From Gammaproteobacteria bacterium (GTDB taxonomy: Bacteria > Pseudomonadota > Gammaproteobacteria > SZUA-229), in the NCBI GenBank assembly GCA_023136715.1, contig JAGLQT010000073.1:1-41436 (forward strand): a DNA stretch of 41,436 nucleotides. Direction: 5' to 3'. Under the pieces are notes generated by a model, which was not told where the DNA came from, ran no database searches, and saw nothing but the letters and a program-made list of their open reading frames with translations. Position numbers and translations under genes: made by a program. Positions 31,919 through 41,265 of this stretch are shown piece after piece (positions within the stretch are counted from its first letter, which is position 1; each line of letters begins with the position of its first letter).

Positions 31919-33121
31919 TTAAACTTTGCTATCTAAATCATGATCCAGTAATTCATCATCCTGATCATCCAGCTCAACTTTTTCTATTTTTTCAAAACGA
32001 CTGCTGATTTTCTGCGCCGAAGTATTTACTTTACCGACATCATCATGCGCCATTCGAATATGCTTCGATAAATCATCCATACGATTTTTAAAACGACCAA
32101 AGTCTTTTGATAAACCCACCAGATGCTCCTGTATCAAATGCACCTGCTTACGAGTAGCCGCATCTTTGAGTACCGCGCGCACCGTTGTTAATACCGCCAT
32201 TAAGGTGGAGGGCGACACCATCCATACACGCTTCCGATGCGACTCTTCAACCAGTTCAGGCTGATGCGCGTGTATCTCCGCAAACACCGCTTCAGCAGGA
32301 ATAAACATCATCGCGCTATCGGAAGTTTCGTTAGCAATAATATATTTTTCTGAAATATCTTTAATGTGTTTTTTTACGTCCTGACGAAATTGTCGTTCTG
32401 CTGCCTGGCGATCTGATTCTGCCAGTTCGTTATCCATCATGCGCTTATAAGAGTCCAGCGGAAATTTGGAATCCACCGCCAGATCACCAGTCGGCTCCGG
32501 CAAAAATAACATGCAATCTACGCGTGTGCCGTTAGACAAACTGTGCTGCAAGGCAAAACTATTTTCCGGCATCATATTACGCACCAACGCTGCCATCTGC
32601 ACTTCACCAAAAGCACCACGTGAACGCTTGTCGGATAACACTTCCTGTAAGCTCACCACATTAGTAGAAAGCTCGGTAATTTTTTTCTGCGCCTCATCTA
32701 TCTTGGCCAAACGCGATACCACATCGGTAAAAGTTTCCGTGGTTTTCTCAAAGCCTTTGCTCAATCGTTTCTCAACCTGACCGCTGATCTCATTTAATCG
32801 CTGGTGCAATAATTCCTGCATCTGTTTGTTGGACTCGGCCATTTTTTCAATACTGGCCTGGCCCATCTCACCCAGTCGTTTTTCAATGCCATGCTGCATC
32901 TCACCAAAGCGTTGCTCAAACTTACTCTGCATATCAGCCAGACTAGAGAGTTGTGAATCACGCGCTTCACCTAGCTTTTTATCCATATTCTGGAACTGCC
33001 GGTTCTGTTCGTCATTTCGCATATCTGTACGTTCCTGCTGTCCGCGCATACGCCACAGAAAGCCAGCAACCGCCAACAACAAAACCAGCATTAAGAAATC
33101 AATTACGTTTATTTCACTCAT
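31919..33121 (-). CDS. rmuC: DNA recombination protein RmuC
   Basis: RmuC limits DNA inversions and has a nuclease-like fold. From the ATG at 33121 it has 400 residues. An N-terminal membrane helix (about 5-22, FLMLVLLLAVAGFLW) is followed by a long coiled coil (about 30-150) and the conserved core. The core includes RGAFGEVQMAALVRNMMPEN, DCMLFLPEPTGDLAVDSKFPLDSYKRM and VWMVSPSTLMAVLTTVRAVL. An upstream in-frame ATG at 33166 would add residues before the membrane helix and is less likely; AGGA precedes the chosen ATG at short distance. Confidence 0.93.
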   Translation of the reverse strand: MSEINVIDFLMLVLLLAVAGFLWRMRGQQERTDMRNDEQNRQFQNMDKKLGEARDSQLSSLADMQSKFEQRFGEMQHGIEKRLGEMGQASIEKMAESNKQMQELLHQRLNEISGQVEKRLSKGFEKTTETFTDVVSRLAKIDEAQKKITELSTNVVSLQEVLSDKRSRGAFGEVQMAALVRNMMPENSFALQHSLSNGTRVDCMLFLPEPTGDLAVDSKFPLDSYKRMMDNELAESDRQAAERQFRQDVKKHIKDISEKYIIANETSDSAMMFIPAEAVFAEIHAHQPELVEESHRKRVWMVSPSTLMAVLTTVRAVLKDAATRKQVHLIQEHLVGLSKDFGRFKNRMDDLSKHIRMAHDDVGKVNTSAQKISSRFEKIEKVELDDQDDELLDHDLDSKV

Positions 33122-33202
33122 ATTCCTGTCTTTAAATGTATTTCCGGTTCGTGTTATCTTACACACAATTCATTATTAAACGCACTAATCCAGTATTCCT
33201 GT

Positions 33203-33535
33203 ATGAACACCGTTCTCTGTTCCACTTCAGATATTCCAGATCCTGGCAGTAAAGCATTCCAGCTTGAGCATAACAACGAAATACTAGATATTTTTGTGAT
33301 TCATAAGGATGGTGAATTTCACGTTTTCATCAACAGCTGTCCACACACCGGTGTCAATCTTGAATGGCAGGAAGATCAATTTCTCGATGCTGAGCAAAGC
33401 TTTATCCAGTGCGCCAGCCACGGTGCACTTTTTGAAATAGCGACAGGTCATTGCATCCACGGTCCCTGTGCAGGTGATCGACTCACACCAATAAATATCG
33501 AGATTATTGATAACACGATTATTTTACTAATCTAA
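33203..33535 (+). CDS. Rieske [2Fe-2S] ferredoxin
   Basis: A 110-residue soluble protein with a Rieske fold. The cluster ligands are in SCPHTG (Cys46, His48) and CASHGALF (Cys70, His73), followed by GHCIHGPCAGDRL. No signal peptide or membrane helix, so it is cytoplasmic, like the small ferredoxin subunits of dioxygenases or nitrite reductases. No partner oxygenase is nearby, so its role is unknown. Confidence 0.9.
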   Translation: MNTVLCSTSDIPDPGSKAFQLEHNNEILDIFVIHKDGEFHVFINSCPHTGVNLEWQEDQFLDAEQSFIQCASHGALFEIATGHCIHGPCAGDRLTPINIEIIDNTIILLI

Positions 33536-33558
33536 ATCCACTCTTTTCTAGTCAACAC

Positions 33559-33601
33559 TTGACATCATCACCAACAAGCACTAAGTTAGTGATCGTTCAC
33601 T
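33559..33601 (+). promoter_or_regulatory. Promoter with TetR-type operator before tusA
   Basis: A perfect -35 TTGACA (33559-33564) is followed after 17 bases by TAAGTT (33582-33587), a weak -10. Immediately after it lies AGTGATCGTTCACT (33588-33601), an AGTGA/TCACT inverted repeat of the type many TetR-family proteins bind. An alternative -10 (TATAAA, 33621-33626) would also put the repeat in the promoter. The TetR-family gene lies one gene downstream, so autoregulation is a reasonable inference. Confidence 0.5.
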
Positions 33602-33642
33602 TTCTTTGTGACTAACACTATATAAAAATTAAGAGGTTTATT

Positions 33643-33873
33643 ATGAGCGATTTTGATTCAGAACTGGATGCCAGCGGCCTGAACTGCCCACTTCCAATTT
33701 TGCGCGCCAAGAAGGCTATTGCCGGTCTTGAAGACGGTCAAACACTTAAAATCATCGCAACCGATCCAGGTTCTGTGAAAGATTTTGAAGCTTTCTGCAA
33801 GCAAACAGGCAATACACTGCTTTCAAGTGGTGAAGAAGGCGGTAAATTTGTCTTCATGATTAAGAAGTCTTAA
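33643..33873 (+). CDS. TusA-family sulfurtransferase
   Basis: A 76-residue TusA-family sulfur carrier. The active cysteine is in LNCPLPILRAKKAI (Cys15), and the TDPGSVKDFEAFCKQTGN and FMIKKS segments fit. Members deliver sulfur for tRNA thiolation, molybdenum cofactor synthesis, or dissimilatory sulfur oxidation; this one cannot be assigned, though moa genes are in the same window. AGAGG upstream is a fair ribosome site. It is followed 40 bases later by the TetR-family gene. Confidence 0.92.
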   Translation: MSDFDSELDASGLNCPLPILRAKKAIAGLEDGQTLKIIATDPGSVKDFEAFCKQTGNTLLSSGEEGGKFVFMIKKS

Positions 33874-33913
33874 TCATCTCTGCCTCTCAGGGCTTGTTAG
33901 TCGTTACGCCATT

Positions 33914-34576
33914 ATGAGCACACGCTTACCAGGCCCTGAGCGCAGGCAGTCCATTCTTAAAGAATCCCAGCGACTATTCGCCGAAAAAGGATTCCATGGC
34001 GTTTCCATCGATGAAATCGCCCGCGCGGTAAGCGTCAGCCCCGCCATTCTGTATCGACACTTTGATTCCAAACAGGCGCTCTACGACGCTGTTTTACAGG
34101 AACTCTCCTCACAACGTGAAAGTTATGTCGACGCTGTCGTCAACAGCGATGCCAATTTTGAGGAAGTTCTAATCGGCATGACCGAAGTGTTTATCCGTAG
34201 TATCGGCGAAAACCCCAATTTGTTGCGCATTGAGATGCAAAGCTTATTAGATGGCAACCCTGCTACCAGTGAATTTTTTGAAAATCGCTGGAAAAGTTTC
34301 GCTGACTACATCAATTTCAGTCTAAATGAACGCCTGGCTTACGATCTTGCCGACCGAGAAATCACTATTTTATCTGCTAGCCTTATGTTTCAGGGCATGG
34401 TTCGTGAAGCACTGCTACAGAAATATTTACAGCCCCAGGATCGCCTGGTTGACATCAGCCTGACCGAGCTCAGCCGTGAGCTGGTCACACTCTTTCTTAG
34501 AGCCATCGGCATTTACGAATCAAGACTCGCGCAAAAAGAGTCAAATCAAATTAAATCAAAATACCCGGTAAGCTGA
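33914..34576 (+). CDS. TetR-family transcriptional regulator
   Basis: A 220-residue regulator. The helix-turn-helix is at about residues 14-57, with GFHGVSIDEIARAVSVSPAILYRHFDSKQALYDAVL. The C-terminal ligand domain is helical and has no recognisable specificity. It is probably in one transcript with tusA, as only 40 bases separate them, and a suitable inverted repeat lies in the tusA promoter. The inducer is unknown. Confidence 0.92.
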   Translation: MSTRLPGPERRQSILKESQRLFAEKGFHGVSIDEIARAVSVSPAILYRHFDSKQALYDAVLQELSSQRESYVDAVVNSDANFEEVLIGMTEVFIRSIGENPNLLRIEMQSLLDGNPATSEFFENRWKSFADYINFSLNERLAYDLADREITILSASLMFQGMVREALLQKYLQPQDRLVDISLTELSRELVTLFLRAIGIYESRLAQKESNQIKSKYPVS

Positions 34577-34635
34577 CAGACTGATATTTTTCAGCTAAAT
34601 TACTGCCACCTCGAATTCTCAATTAAATATTTATT

Positions 34636-35340
34636 ATGAAAAAATATATCTTCGCTGGCTTAGCACTTTTCCTGGGCCTAGGTTCTGCTCTCCTTTTTGT
34701 TGAATTATCACAAACCTATTCAACTTTAACCGACGATGAAGCTACGGAAATCCAATCACCAGCCATACTGACAGACCCAGCAGACATGGGCACCATTATC
34801 AATGTAAAAATGGAAACTTCGATGGGTGAAGTCATGCTGGAACTTTATCCTGATAGAGCACCAGAGACAGTTAAGAATTTTCTCTACTACACCAATGCAG
34901 GTGAATATGATGGAACCATTTTTCATCGCGTTATTAAAAATTTCATGAATCAGGGTGGTGGCTTTACCACCGATTACAAACAAACTGAGATGCAACGGCC
35001 GATTTCCAACGAGGCATTCAATGGCTTGAGCAACCTACGTGGCACAATTGCCATGGCGCGTACCAGTGCGCCTCACTCTGCCACCAAGCAATTTTTTATC
35101 AATACCGCCGACAACACCTTTCTTGATCACACCGGAAAAAACATGAGTGGTTGGGGTTATGCCGTATTTGGAAAAATCGTCAGTGGCATGGATGTAATGA
35201 ACAATATATCTAACGTACAGACAGGTGATGCCGGCCCATTTGATCAGGATGTGCCTGAACAGCAAATCATCATTTTAAAAATGTTAGAAGATAAATCTTC
35301 AACTGAAGCAGCTAGCACGGAACCTCTAGCTACGGAATAA
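34636..35340 (+). CDS. Exported cyclophilin-type peptidyl-prolyl isomerase
   Basis: A 234-residue protein. An N-terminal membrane anchor or signal (residues 4-24) precedes a cyclophilin domain at about 54-218. The latter includes VKMETSMGEVMLELYPDRAPETVKNF, YDGTIFHRVIKNFMNQGG, AMARTSAPHSATKQFFIN and GYAVFGKIVSGMDVM. The catalytic Arg lies in FHRV. An extra acidic, Thr-rich tail and a 30-residue linker distinguish it from the minimal PpiA/PpiB. It is probably periplasmic. The 3' end overlaps the convergent ubiC by 15 bases. Confidence 0.9.
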   Translation: MKKYIFAGLALFLGLGSALLFVELSQTYSTLTDDEATEIQSPAILTDPADMGTIINVKMETSMGEVMLELYPDRAPETVKNFLYYTNAGEYDGTIFHRVIKNFMNQGGGFTTDYKQTEMQRPISNEAFNGLSNLRGTIAMARTSAPHSATKQFFINTADNTFLDHTGKNMSGWGYAVFGKIVSGMDVMNNISNVQTGDAGPFDQDVPEQQIIILKMLEDKSSTEAASTEPLATE

Positions 35341-35868
35341 TTCTGGCAAATAATATTCACTCACCAGCAACGGTTTATCACCGACATGAAAGACCGAGCG
35401 CCGCCCCCAGATAATTTCATCCTGTGCGCCGGTTCTTTTATAGAGTGGATTTTCAGGTAATAACTGAGTCACCATCACTTCATCACGGCGCATACTATGG
35501 TCGGCAAATAACATTGCACCTAAAGGGCGATTACCTAAATTAGCGTAACTGCGTTCTGCGCCTTTAAGCGTACTCAAAGGTATCACCGTACGCGCATAAA
35601 CGACGGATTTTTTGCCACAGCAAAGTCTAACCTGTCTGATTAAAGCAAACTGGTTGCTAGCAATTTCCAGAACTTTTGCTTCATCCCATGTTGGTCGCCT
35701 AATTTCCTGCGACAATAGCTCAACATGAAAATTACCAGAACTATAACGAATCAGTCTAGCTGTTAATGATGAGGCATCAAATAACCATGAGCGCACCACA
35801 GGCGGCAGACGTTTTGTAAATAACTGCCTGCGCTTATACCAACGTTGGGTGATACTGCTAGAACTCAT
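35326..35868 (-). CDS. ubiC: Chorismate lyase UbiC
   Basis: UbiC converts chorismate to 4-hydroxybenzoate and pyruvate, the first step of ubiquinone synthesis. The 180-residue protein has RSWLFDASSLTARLIRY, ARTVIPLSTL (the conserved Arg) and NRPLGAMLFADHSM, with the late Glu expected in SEYYLPELF. Length fits. It overlaps the cyclophilin gene tail and lies downstream of the hybrid kinase gene. ubiA is not in the window. Confidence 0.88.
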   Translation of the reverse strand: MSSSSITQRWYKRRQLFTKRLPPVVRSWLFDASSLTARLIRYSSGNFHVELLSQEIRRPTWDEAKVLEIASNQFALIRQVRLCCGKKSVVYARTVIPLSTLKGAERSYANLGNRPLGAMLFADHSMRRDEVMVTQLLPENPLYKRTGAQDEIIWGRRSVFHVGDKPLLVSEYYLPELFRS

Positions 35869-35908
35869 AACTGCCTTGCCAAAGAATGAAGTCGGATTTT
35901 ACAACGAC

Positions 35909-37831
35909 TTAGTCCGATTGTTCTGCCGATTTTATCCATCGCTGCAAAACGGCACCTAGTTCCGCCATACGGACAGGCTTACCCAGATAGTCATCCATGC
36001 CGGAAACCAGGCATCGCTCTTTATCACCTTCCATGACATTGGCCGTCATTGCAATAATCGGCAAATGCCCGCTTTCTGAAAGTGTTTCCTGTTCACGCCA
36101 TAAACGTGTCGCCTCAAAACCATCCATTTCAGGCATCTGGCAGTCCATTAAAACCGCATCAAAACTATCCCGCTTTAAAAATTCCAGTGCTTCTCTACCA
36201 TTTTCTGCCAGCTCTGATTGCAGCCCAACTTTCTCTAACATTTTTTTCGCCACCATCTGATTAACCGGGTTATCTTCTACCAGGAGCACCCGTCCCTCAA
36301 TCTTCACCGCCTCATCCACCCTAGCAACCACCAGTGTTGATGATTCTTCTTCAGGCGCAATACCCAGTGGTATAACAAACCAGAATTTAGAGCCTTTCCC
36401 CACTTCGCTCTCTATCCCTAAATTACCATGCATCATTCCAATTAATTGCTTTACAATCGTTAAACCCAAACCGGTGCCACCATGTTTACGCGTGGTAGAA
36501 CCATCTGCTTGCGAAAATGCCAGAAACAATTTTTGATGTTTATTCGTAGGAATACCCACTCCTGTATCTTCAACTTCAATACGAATTAGTACTTCTTTTT
36601 CATCTTTAAGCTTGAGTTTGATACGAACAACGACACCACCTTCACTAGTAAATTTAATCGCATTAGAAATTAAATTTACCAACACTTGCCGCATACGCGT
36701 AGGATCACCTACGACTTTTTCAGGTACGGCTTCATCAATCTCACTATTTAAATAAATACCCATCTGCTCTGCTTTTAACGCATGCAATACCACCACATCA
36801 TTAACAACATCCCTCAAATCAAAGGGGATTGCTTCGAACTCAAGCTTACCTGCCTCAATTTTTGAAAGATCAAGAATATCATTCAAAATAGACAGCAAGG
36901 CATCAGCTGATTTATACGCGACATTGACATATTCATGCTGCGACTCGGTTAATGTTGTATCCTCCAGCAACTGAAGTGTGCCAATAATTCCGTTCATAGG
37001 CGTGCGAATTTCGTGACTCATGTTTGCCAGAAACTCACCTTTACTGCGACTCATCCTCTGAGCTTCATCTCTGGCCTTCTTTAGCTCACCCTCAATATTT
37101 TTTACGTACTCTATTTCACTGGTGAGTGACTGATTAAGATTTTCCAGGTCGCTGGATGCCCGAGTTAGATTTTTGATCAGATCTTCATTCTTCAATGACA
37201 GTCTTAATGCATCTGATGAAGACTTATTTATTCGATAAGCCGCTAATATAATTACGACCAGTAAAAAACTGGTCATGCCGGATAGAGTATAATAAATTTC
37301 ACCGCCTATATAAAAAAGACGCGCTACTAAGGGAACCAGTATAAACCCCACATAAGCCGAATAGACCCAGAGCATATTTGAGTAACTGATACCACTGGCC
37401 GACACCCCTACCAGCATAAACGCCAAAATAATCTGCCCCATCTGTTCACTGGGAAACATCAGCGTTGAGGCAATACCCCATCCCATGGCAACAAATATTA
37501 CCGCCAGAAAATACCATCGCTTGGCTACATCTGCGGAAAAATAAGCATAATCTTTTTTATACAATTTAAAATGCTGAACAATGGTGCAACAGAAATATAA
37601 TAAAACCATCATTGCCAGCCAGACACTTAAAACAAGTGGCGGCAAATCATCCCACACCAGAGCAACCCAGGTTATGGCCATCACCAAACTTACTAAATTA
37701 TTAAAACCCGAGCTTTCTATTAATCGAGTTTCATTAAATTCACGCACAATATCGCCATAGACATCAATTTCATCTATCGATTCAGGTTTAGATTTTTTTC
37801 TTAAAAATGAGAACATCAACCAATGCTGCAC
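35909..37831 (-). CDS. Hybrid sensor histidine kinase/response regulator
   Basis: A 640-residue membrane kinase. Six hydrophobic segments lie between about residues 45 and 200, a coiled coil follows (about 215-262), then the dimerisation domain with the phosphorylated His in NMSHEIRTPMNG (His273). The ATPase domain has N, G1 and G2 boxes (NLISNAIKF, EDTGVGIP, GGTGLGLTIV). A C-terminal receiver has the acceptor Asp563 (VLMDCQMPEMDG). There is no Hpt domain, so a separate phosphotransfer protein is probably required. The sensing domain resembles polytopic 6-helix sensors and no ligand can be named. A second start at Met6 is possible. Confidence 0.93.
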   Translation of the reverse strand: MQHWLMFSFLRKKSKPESIDEIDVYGDIVREFNETRLIESSGFNNLVSLVMAITWVALVWDDLPPLVLSVWLAMMVLLYFCCTIVQHFKLYKKDYAYFSADVAKRWYFLAVIFVAMGWGIASTLMFPSEQMGQIILAFMLVGVSASGISYSNMLWVYSAYVGFILVPLVARLFYIGGEIYYTLSGMTSFLLVVIILAAYRINKSSSDALRLSLKNEDLIKNLTRASSDLENLNQSLTSEIEYVKNIEGELKKARDEAQRMSRSKGEFLANMSHEIRTPMNGIIGTLQLLEDTTLTESQHEYVNVAYKSADALLSILNDILDLSKIEAGKLEFEAIPFDLRDVVNDVVVLHALKAEQMGIYLNSEIDEAVPEKVVGDPTRMRQVLVNLISNAIKFTSEGGVVVRIKLKLKDEKEVLIRIEVEDTGVGIPTNKHQKLFLAFSQADGSTTRKHGGTGLGLTIVKQLIGMMHGNLGIESEVGKGSKFWFVIPLGIAPEEESSTLVVARVDEAVKIEGRVLLVEDNPVNQMVAKKMLEKVGLQSELAENGREALEFLKRDSFDAVLMDCQMPEMDGFEATRLWREQETLSESGHLPIIAMTANVMEGDKERCLVSGMDDYLGKPVRMAELGAVLQRWIKSAEQSD

Positions 37832-37906
37832 TTTATTTACCTTTCATTTGCATTACATAGTCAGCCTAGAGTAACTCTGAATAATTATCCAGTTATCCAG
37901 CCTTAA

Positions 37907-40036
37907 TCACACTGAACCATATTGCTCAGACCACCCCATCCAACGCCTTATCAAGGGTTTTACACTATCAGGCCACTGCGCCTGAATCTGCTCAGCTGCC
38001 TGCTTCACATCATCCAGCATAAACTCGTCGCGCAACACATCGGCAATTCTCATACCGACTACACCCGTCTGCCTCGTCCCCAAAACTTCACCCGCACCTC
38101 GCATTTCGAGATCTTTCTGCGCGATGACAAAACCACTCGAATTTTCACGTATGATCGCCAGCCGCTGCTTTGCTCTTTCAGATAATGGTGACTGGTACAT
38201 CAGCACACAGCTACTTTGTTTTTCACCACGGCCAACACGGCCTCTTAGCTGGTGCAATTGCGACAAGCCCAAACGCTCGGCATTTTCTATGACCATCAGA
38301 GAGGCATTGGGCACATCTACACCTACTTCTATTACCGTGGTAGCTACCAGCAAATTTATTTCACCTGTTTTAAATCTTGCCACCACAGCATCTTTTTCTT
38401 CCTGCTTCATTCTTCCATGCACCAGACCTATAGTTAAGTCCTTAAAATCCTGATTTAACTGAGCCGCTGTTTCCTCCGCCGCCTGACACTGCAACACTTC
38501 GGACTCTTCAACCAAAGTACACACCCAGTAGGCCTGCTCACCTTTTCTACATGCTTCAGTTACACGCTCAATCACTTCATTCCTACGCTGATCAGAAAGC
38601 ACTACCGTTGTCACTTTTTTACGGCCTACTGGTAATTCATCAATCACAGAATAATCAAGGTCTGCATAGGCCGTCATGGCCAGACTTCGTGGAATTGGTG
38701 TTGCCGTCATAATTAGCTGATGCGGGACAATGCCGCCCTTCGCACCTTTTTCGCGTAGCGATAAACGTTGATGTACGCCAAAACGATGCTGCTCATCAAC
38801 AATGACCAGCGATAAACTATCAAACTCAACATCCTCTTGAAAAAGTGCGTGCGTACCTACAACAATACTGACCTTGCCCTGTCTTATGGCATCCAGCTTA
38901 TTATCTCTTTTTTTCCCCTTATCTTTACCGGTAAGCAATAGACAGGCATCATTATTTTTCGATGTTTTAAACCAGCGACTAAAATTTTCATATAACTGAC
39001 TGGCGAGAATTTCTGTGGGTGCCATAATCGCCACCTGGTTCGAATCACTCAACACAGCCAGTGCTGCACATGCTGATACTGCTGTCTTACCTGAGCCCAC
39101 ATCACCCTGCAATAATCGCATCATCGGCACATTGTTTTTCAAATCAGAAGCAATCTCCTGTATCACCTTTTTCTGTGCAGCCGTTAGTTCAAAGCCAAAC
39201 TGTCTAACAAAGTTGGTCAGCATATTACTTTTTATATTATGCGGCCTTGCCTGATATTTCTCAGCTTTTTGCCTGAACTGCAACATACTCAAACGGTGTG
39301 CGAGCAGCTCTTCAAAAATCAGTCGCTGCTGCGCCGGATGCTTGACTGCCTCGATGCTATCTAAAGAAATGCCTGCTTCAGGATTATGTACCCGCTTTAA
39401 CGCCTGCGATAAATGGGGGAAGCTTTTTTCCTTACGCAATGACTCTGGCAACCATTCTGGTACAGCATTGTCATTAAGCCTGGTTAATACCTGCTCAGCC
39501 AGGTTTCGTAAAAGCGTTTGATGCACACCCTCAGTTTTAGGATAAACAGGTGTCAACGCATCCTTCACTGGCAGACATTCATTCTCAGCGAGTGACTTAT
39601 ACTCTGGATGCGTCATTTCAAGACTATTCGCGCCATGGCGAACTTCACCAAAACACCGAACACGCTGACCTGCAGCTAGCATTGCCTGCTGGCTGGCATT
39701 GAAATAAAAGAAACGTAAAACGATACCACCGGTACCATCAGATAAATAACACAGCAATGAACGTCCGCTACCCGCCTTAGACTTTCCCCAGCGTCCACCT
39801 TTTCGACTGAATCGAACTTCACTATGTTCGATTACACCTTCAACAACCACTTGTTGGCCGGACTTAAGGGCACCTATCGGCACAACTCTGGTGCGATCCT
39901 CATACCTTAAAGGCAAATGAAAAAGTACATCCTGTATGGTAGTGATACCTAGCTTTTCCAGTTTGACAGCAACAGCCGGCCCCACTCCTTTCAAAGTTTG
40001 CACTGACTGATATTCAAAGCTTTCACTCTGAGTCAT
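37907..40036 (-). CDS. recG: ATP-dependent DNA helicase RecG
   Basis: RecG remodels stalled replication forks and Holliday junctions. The 709-residue protein has an N-terminal wedge domain with VQTLKGVGPAVAVKLEKLGI and FHLPLRYEDRT, helicase motif I GDVGSGKTAVS, the DEQH motif (VDEQHRFGVHQR), MTATPIPRSL, and the C-terminal TRIP-like segment (LGTRQTGVVGMRIADVLRD). It follows ridA by 59 bases, an arrangement (often spoT-ridA-recG) common in gammaproteobacteria; spoT is absent here. Confidence 0.97.
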   Translation of the reverse strand: MTQSESFEYQSVQTLKGVGPAVAVKLEKLGITTIQDVLFHLPLRYEDRTRVVPIGALKSGQQVVVEGVIEHSEVRFSRKGGRWGKSKAGSGRSLLCYLSDGTGGIVLRFFYFNASQQAMLAAGQRVRCFGEVRHGANSLEMTHPEYKSLAENECLPVKDALTPVYPKTEGVHQTLLRNLAEQVLTRLNDNAVPEWLPESLRKEKSFPHLSQALKRVHNPEAGISLDSIEAVKHPAQQRLIFEELLAHRLSMLQFRQKAEKYQARPHNIKSNMLTNFVRQFGFELTAAQKKVIQEIASDLKNNVPMMRLLQGDVGSGKTAVSACAALAVLSDSNQVAIMAPTEILASQLYENFSRWFKTSKNNDACLLLTGKDKGKKRDNKLDAIRQGKVSIVVGTHALFQEDVEFDSLSLVIVDEQHRFGVHQRLSLREKGAKGGIVPHQLIMTATPIPRSLAMTAYADLDYSVIDELPVGRKKVTTVVLSDQRRNEVIERVTEACRKGEQAYWVCTLVEESEVLQCQAAEETAAQLNQDFKDLTIGLVHGRMKQEEKDAVVARFKTGEINLLVATTVIEVGVDVPNASLMVIENAERLGLSQLHQLRGRVGRGEKQSSCVLMYQSPLSERAKQRLAIIRENSSGFVIAQKDLEMRGAGEVLGTRQTGVVGMRIADVLRDEFMLDDVKQAAEQIQAQWPDSVKPLIRRWMGWSEQYGSV

Positions 40037-40095
40037 AAATTACGTAATATTCTGAATTTTTATGATTACTTAGAAAAGTGTTTTTAAACGATAAA

Positions 40096-40482
40096 CTAAT
40101 CGCCCAGTTCCATCACTGCATCCATTTCCACCTCAGCATCTCTTGGCAAAGATGCCACACCAATTGCAGCCCTTGCTGGATAGGGTTCGACAAAATATTC
40201 CGCCATCACCTCATTGACGATTGAAAAGTTACCCAGATCACATAGGAATATATTGAGCTTGGCTATATCTGATAAATCACCGCCTGCCGCCTTTGCTACC
40301 GCCTGCAAATTATCGAATACACGTCGGATTTGCGCTTCAATATTACCACTCACCATTTCCATAGTTTCTGGCACCAACGGAATCTGCCCTGACATATAAA
40401 CAGTCGTTCCCACCTTTACTGCCTGTGAATAGGTACCTATTGCTTTTGGTGCATCGTTGGTTGATATGATTTCTTTAGTCAT
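40096..40482 (-). CDS. ridA: RidA-family 2-iminobutanoate/2-iminopropanoate deaminase
   Basis: RidA hydrolyses reactive enamine/imine intermediates released by PLP enzymes. From the ATG at 40482 it has 128 residues, the family norm; an upstream in-frame start at 40521 adds atypical residues. The catalytic Arg lies in YPARAAIGV and the terminal Glu in EVEMDAVMEL, and GTYSQAVKVGTTVYMSGQIPL is typical. It precedes recG. Confidence 0.95.
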   Translation of the reverse strand: MTKEIISTNDAPKAIGTYSQAVKVGTTVYMSGQIPLVPETMEMVSGNIEAQIRRVFDNLQAVAKAAGGDLSDIAKLNIFLCDLGNFSIVNEVMAEYFVEPYPARAAIGVASLPRDAEVEMDAVMELGD

Positions 40483-40535
40483 TGCATGCTCTCTTCTAGA
40501 AATGTAATTAGTTATACTCACTGATTTTAGCCTTT

Positions 40536-40565
40536 ATTATACTAATAAACGTTTTTCTTCCACAA
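40536..40565 (-). promoter_or_regulatory. Candidate ridA promoter
   Basis: On the minus strand a perfect TATAAT (40541-40536) is preceded by TTGTGG (40565-40560) with an 18-base spacer. It lies about 54 bases before the ridA start. The 213 bases between ridA and mobB otherwise hold no gene. Confidence 0.4.
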
Positions 40566-40695
40566 TTTCAAGAGATTATCTGCAAGTATGGGCTTGCTTT
40601 ATTGACAGACTAAGCTTCATATATTGGCACTATTTATTATAGTAACGGTACGACAGTAGCAGTATCAACATAGATACGTATGTGACATATCTCAT

Positions 40696-41211
40696 TCACT
40701 GTGACAATAACCAGCTCTGTATAAAATGAGAAATCTCGTCAGGATTATTTAGATCGAGCATAGGCAGACCGTTTGTATCAAAAGCTACATCTGAAGCAAT
40801 AGCTATAACATCGTTATCATCAGGATAGATCAAACTCTTGCCTGTTGATGGTCGGTGCAACTCTATTTTTGAAAAAGCCAAGTGACGATAGCCTTCAACC
40901 AGAACCAGATCAACATCATCAAGATTTAAGCCGTCAATTAATTCTTCCAGCCGAGGCTCATTAGCTTCGGGCGTTTCAGTTATCAGTGCACGACGGTAAT
41001 TTGAAGCAATTAATACCTGATCAGCACCCGCCTTACGTAATTCATAGCTGTCTTTACCCGGTGTATCTATATCAAAATCATGATGCGCATGTTTAATCAT
41101 AGCAACACGTAATCCCTTATCCTTTAACAGTGGGAGCAATTTAATCAATAGTGTTGTTTTACCTGTGCCGCTATATGCCGCAAAACCCAACACTGGTTTT
41201 TTAAATTCCAC
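40696..41211 (-). CDS. mobB: Molybdopterin-guanine dinucleotide biosynthesis adapter MobB
   Basis: MobB is a P-loop GTP-binding protein that assists attachment of GMP to molybdopterin. From a GTG at 41211 it has 171 residues. The P-loop AAYSGTGKTTLL is near residues 10-21, and IKHAHHDFDIDTPGKDSYELRKAGA and DLVLVEGYRHL are hallmark segments. I chose the GTG because AGGGGGA lies just upstream; an in-frame TTG at 41259 would add 16 residues. No mobA is adjacent. Confidence 0.9.
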   Translation of the reverse strand: MEFKKPVLGFAAYSGTGKTTLLIKLLPLLKDKGLRVAMIKHAHHDFDIDTPGKDSYELRKAGADQVLIASNYRRALITETPEANEPRLEELIDGLNLDDVDLVLVEGYRHLAFSKIELHRPSTGKSLIYPDDNDVIAIASDVAFDTNGLPMLDLNNPDEISHFIQSWLLSQ

Positions 41212-41265
41212 CTTAATCCCCCTAAGTTTATTGGATGAGACCTTTTTACAAGAACTCAAATAACA

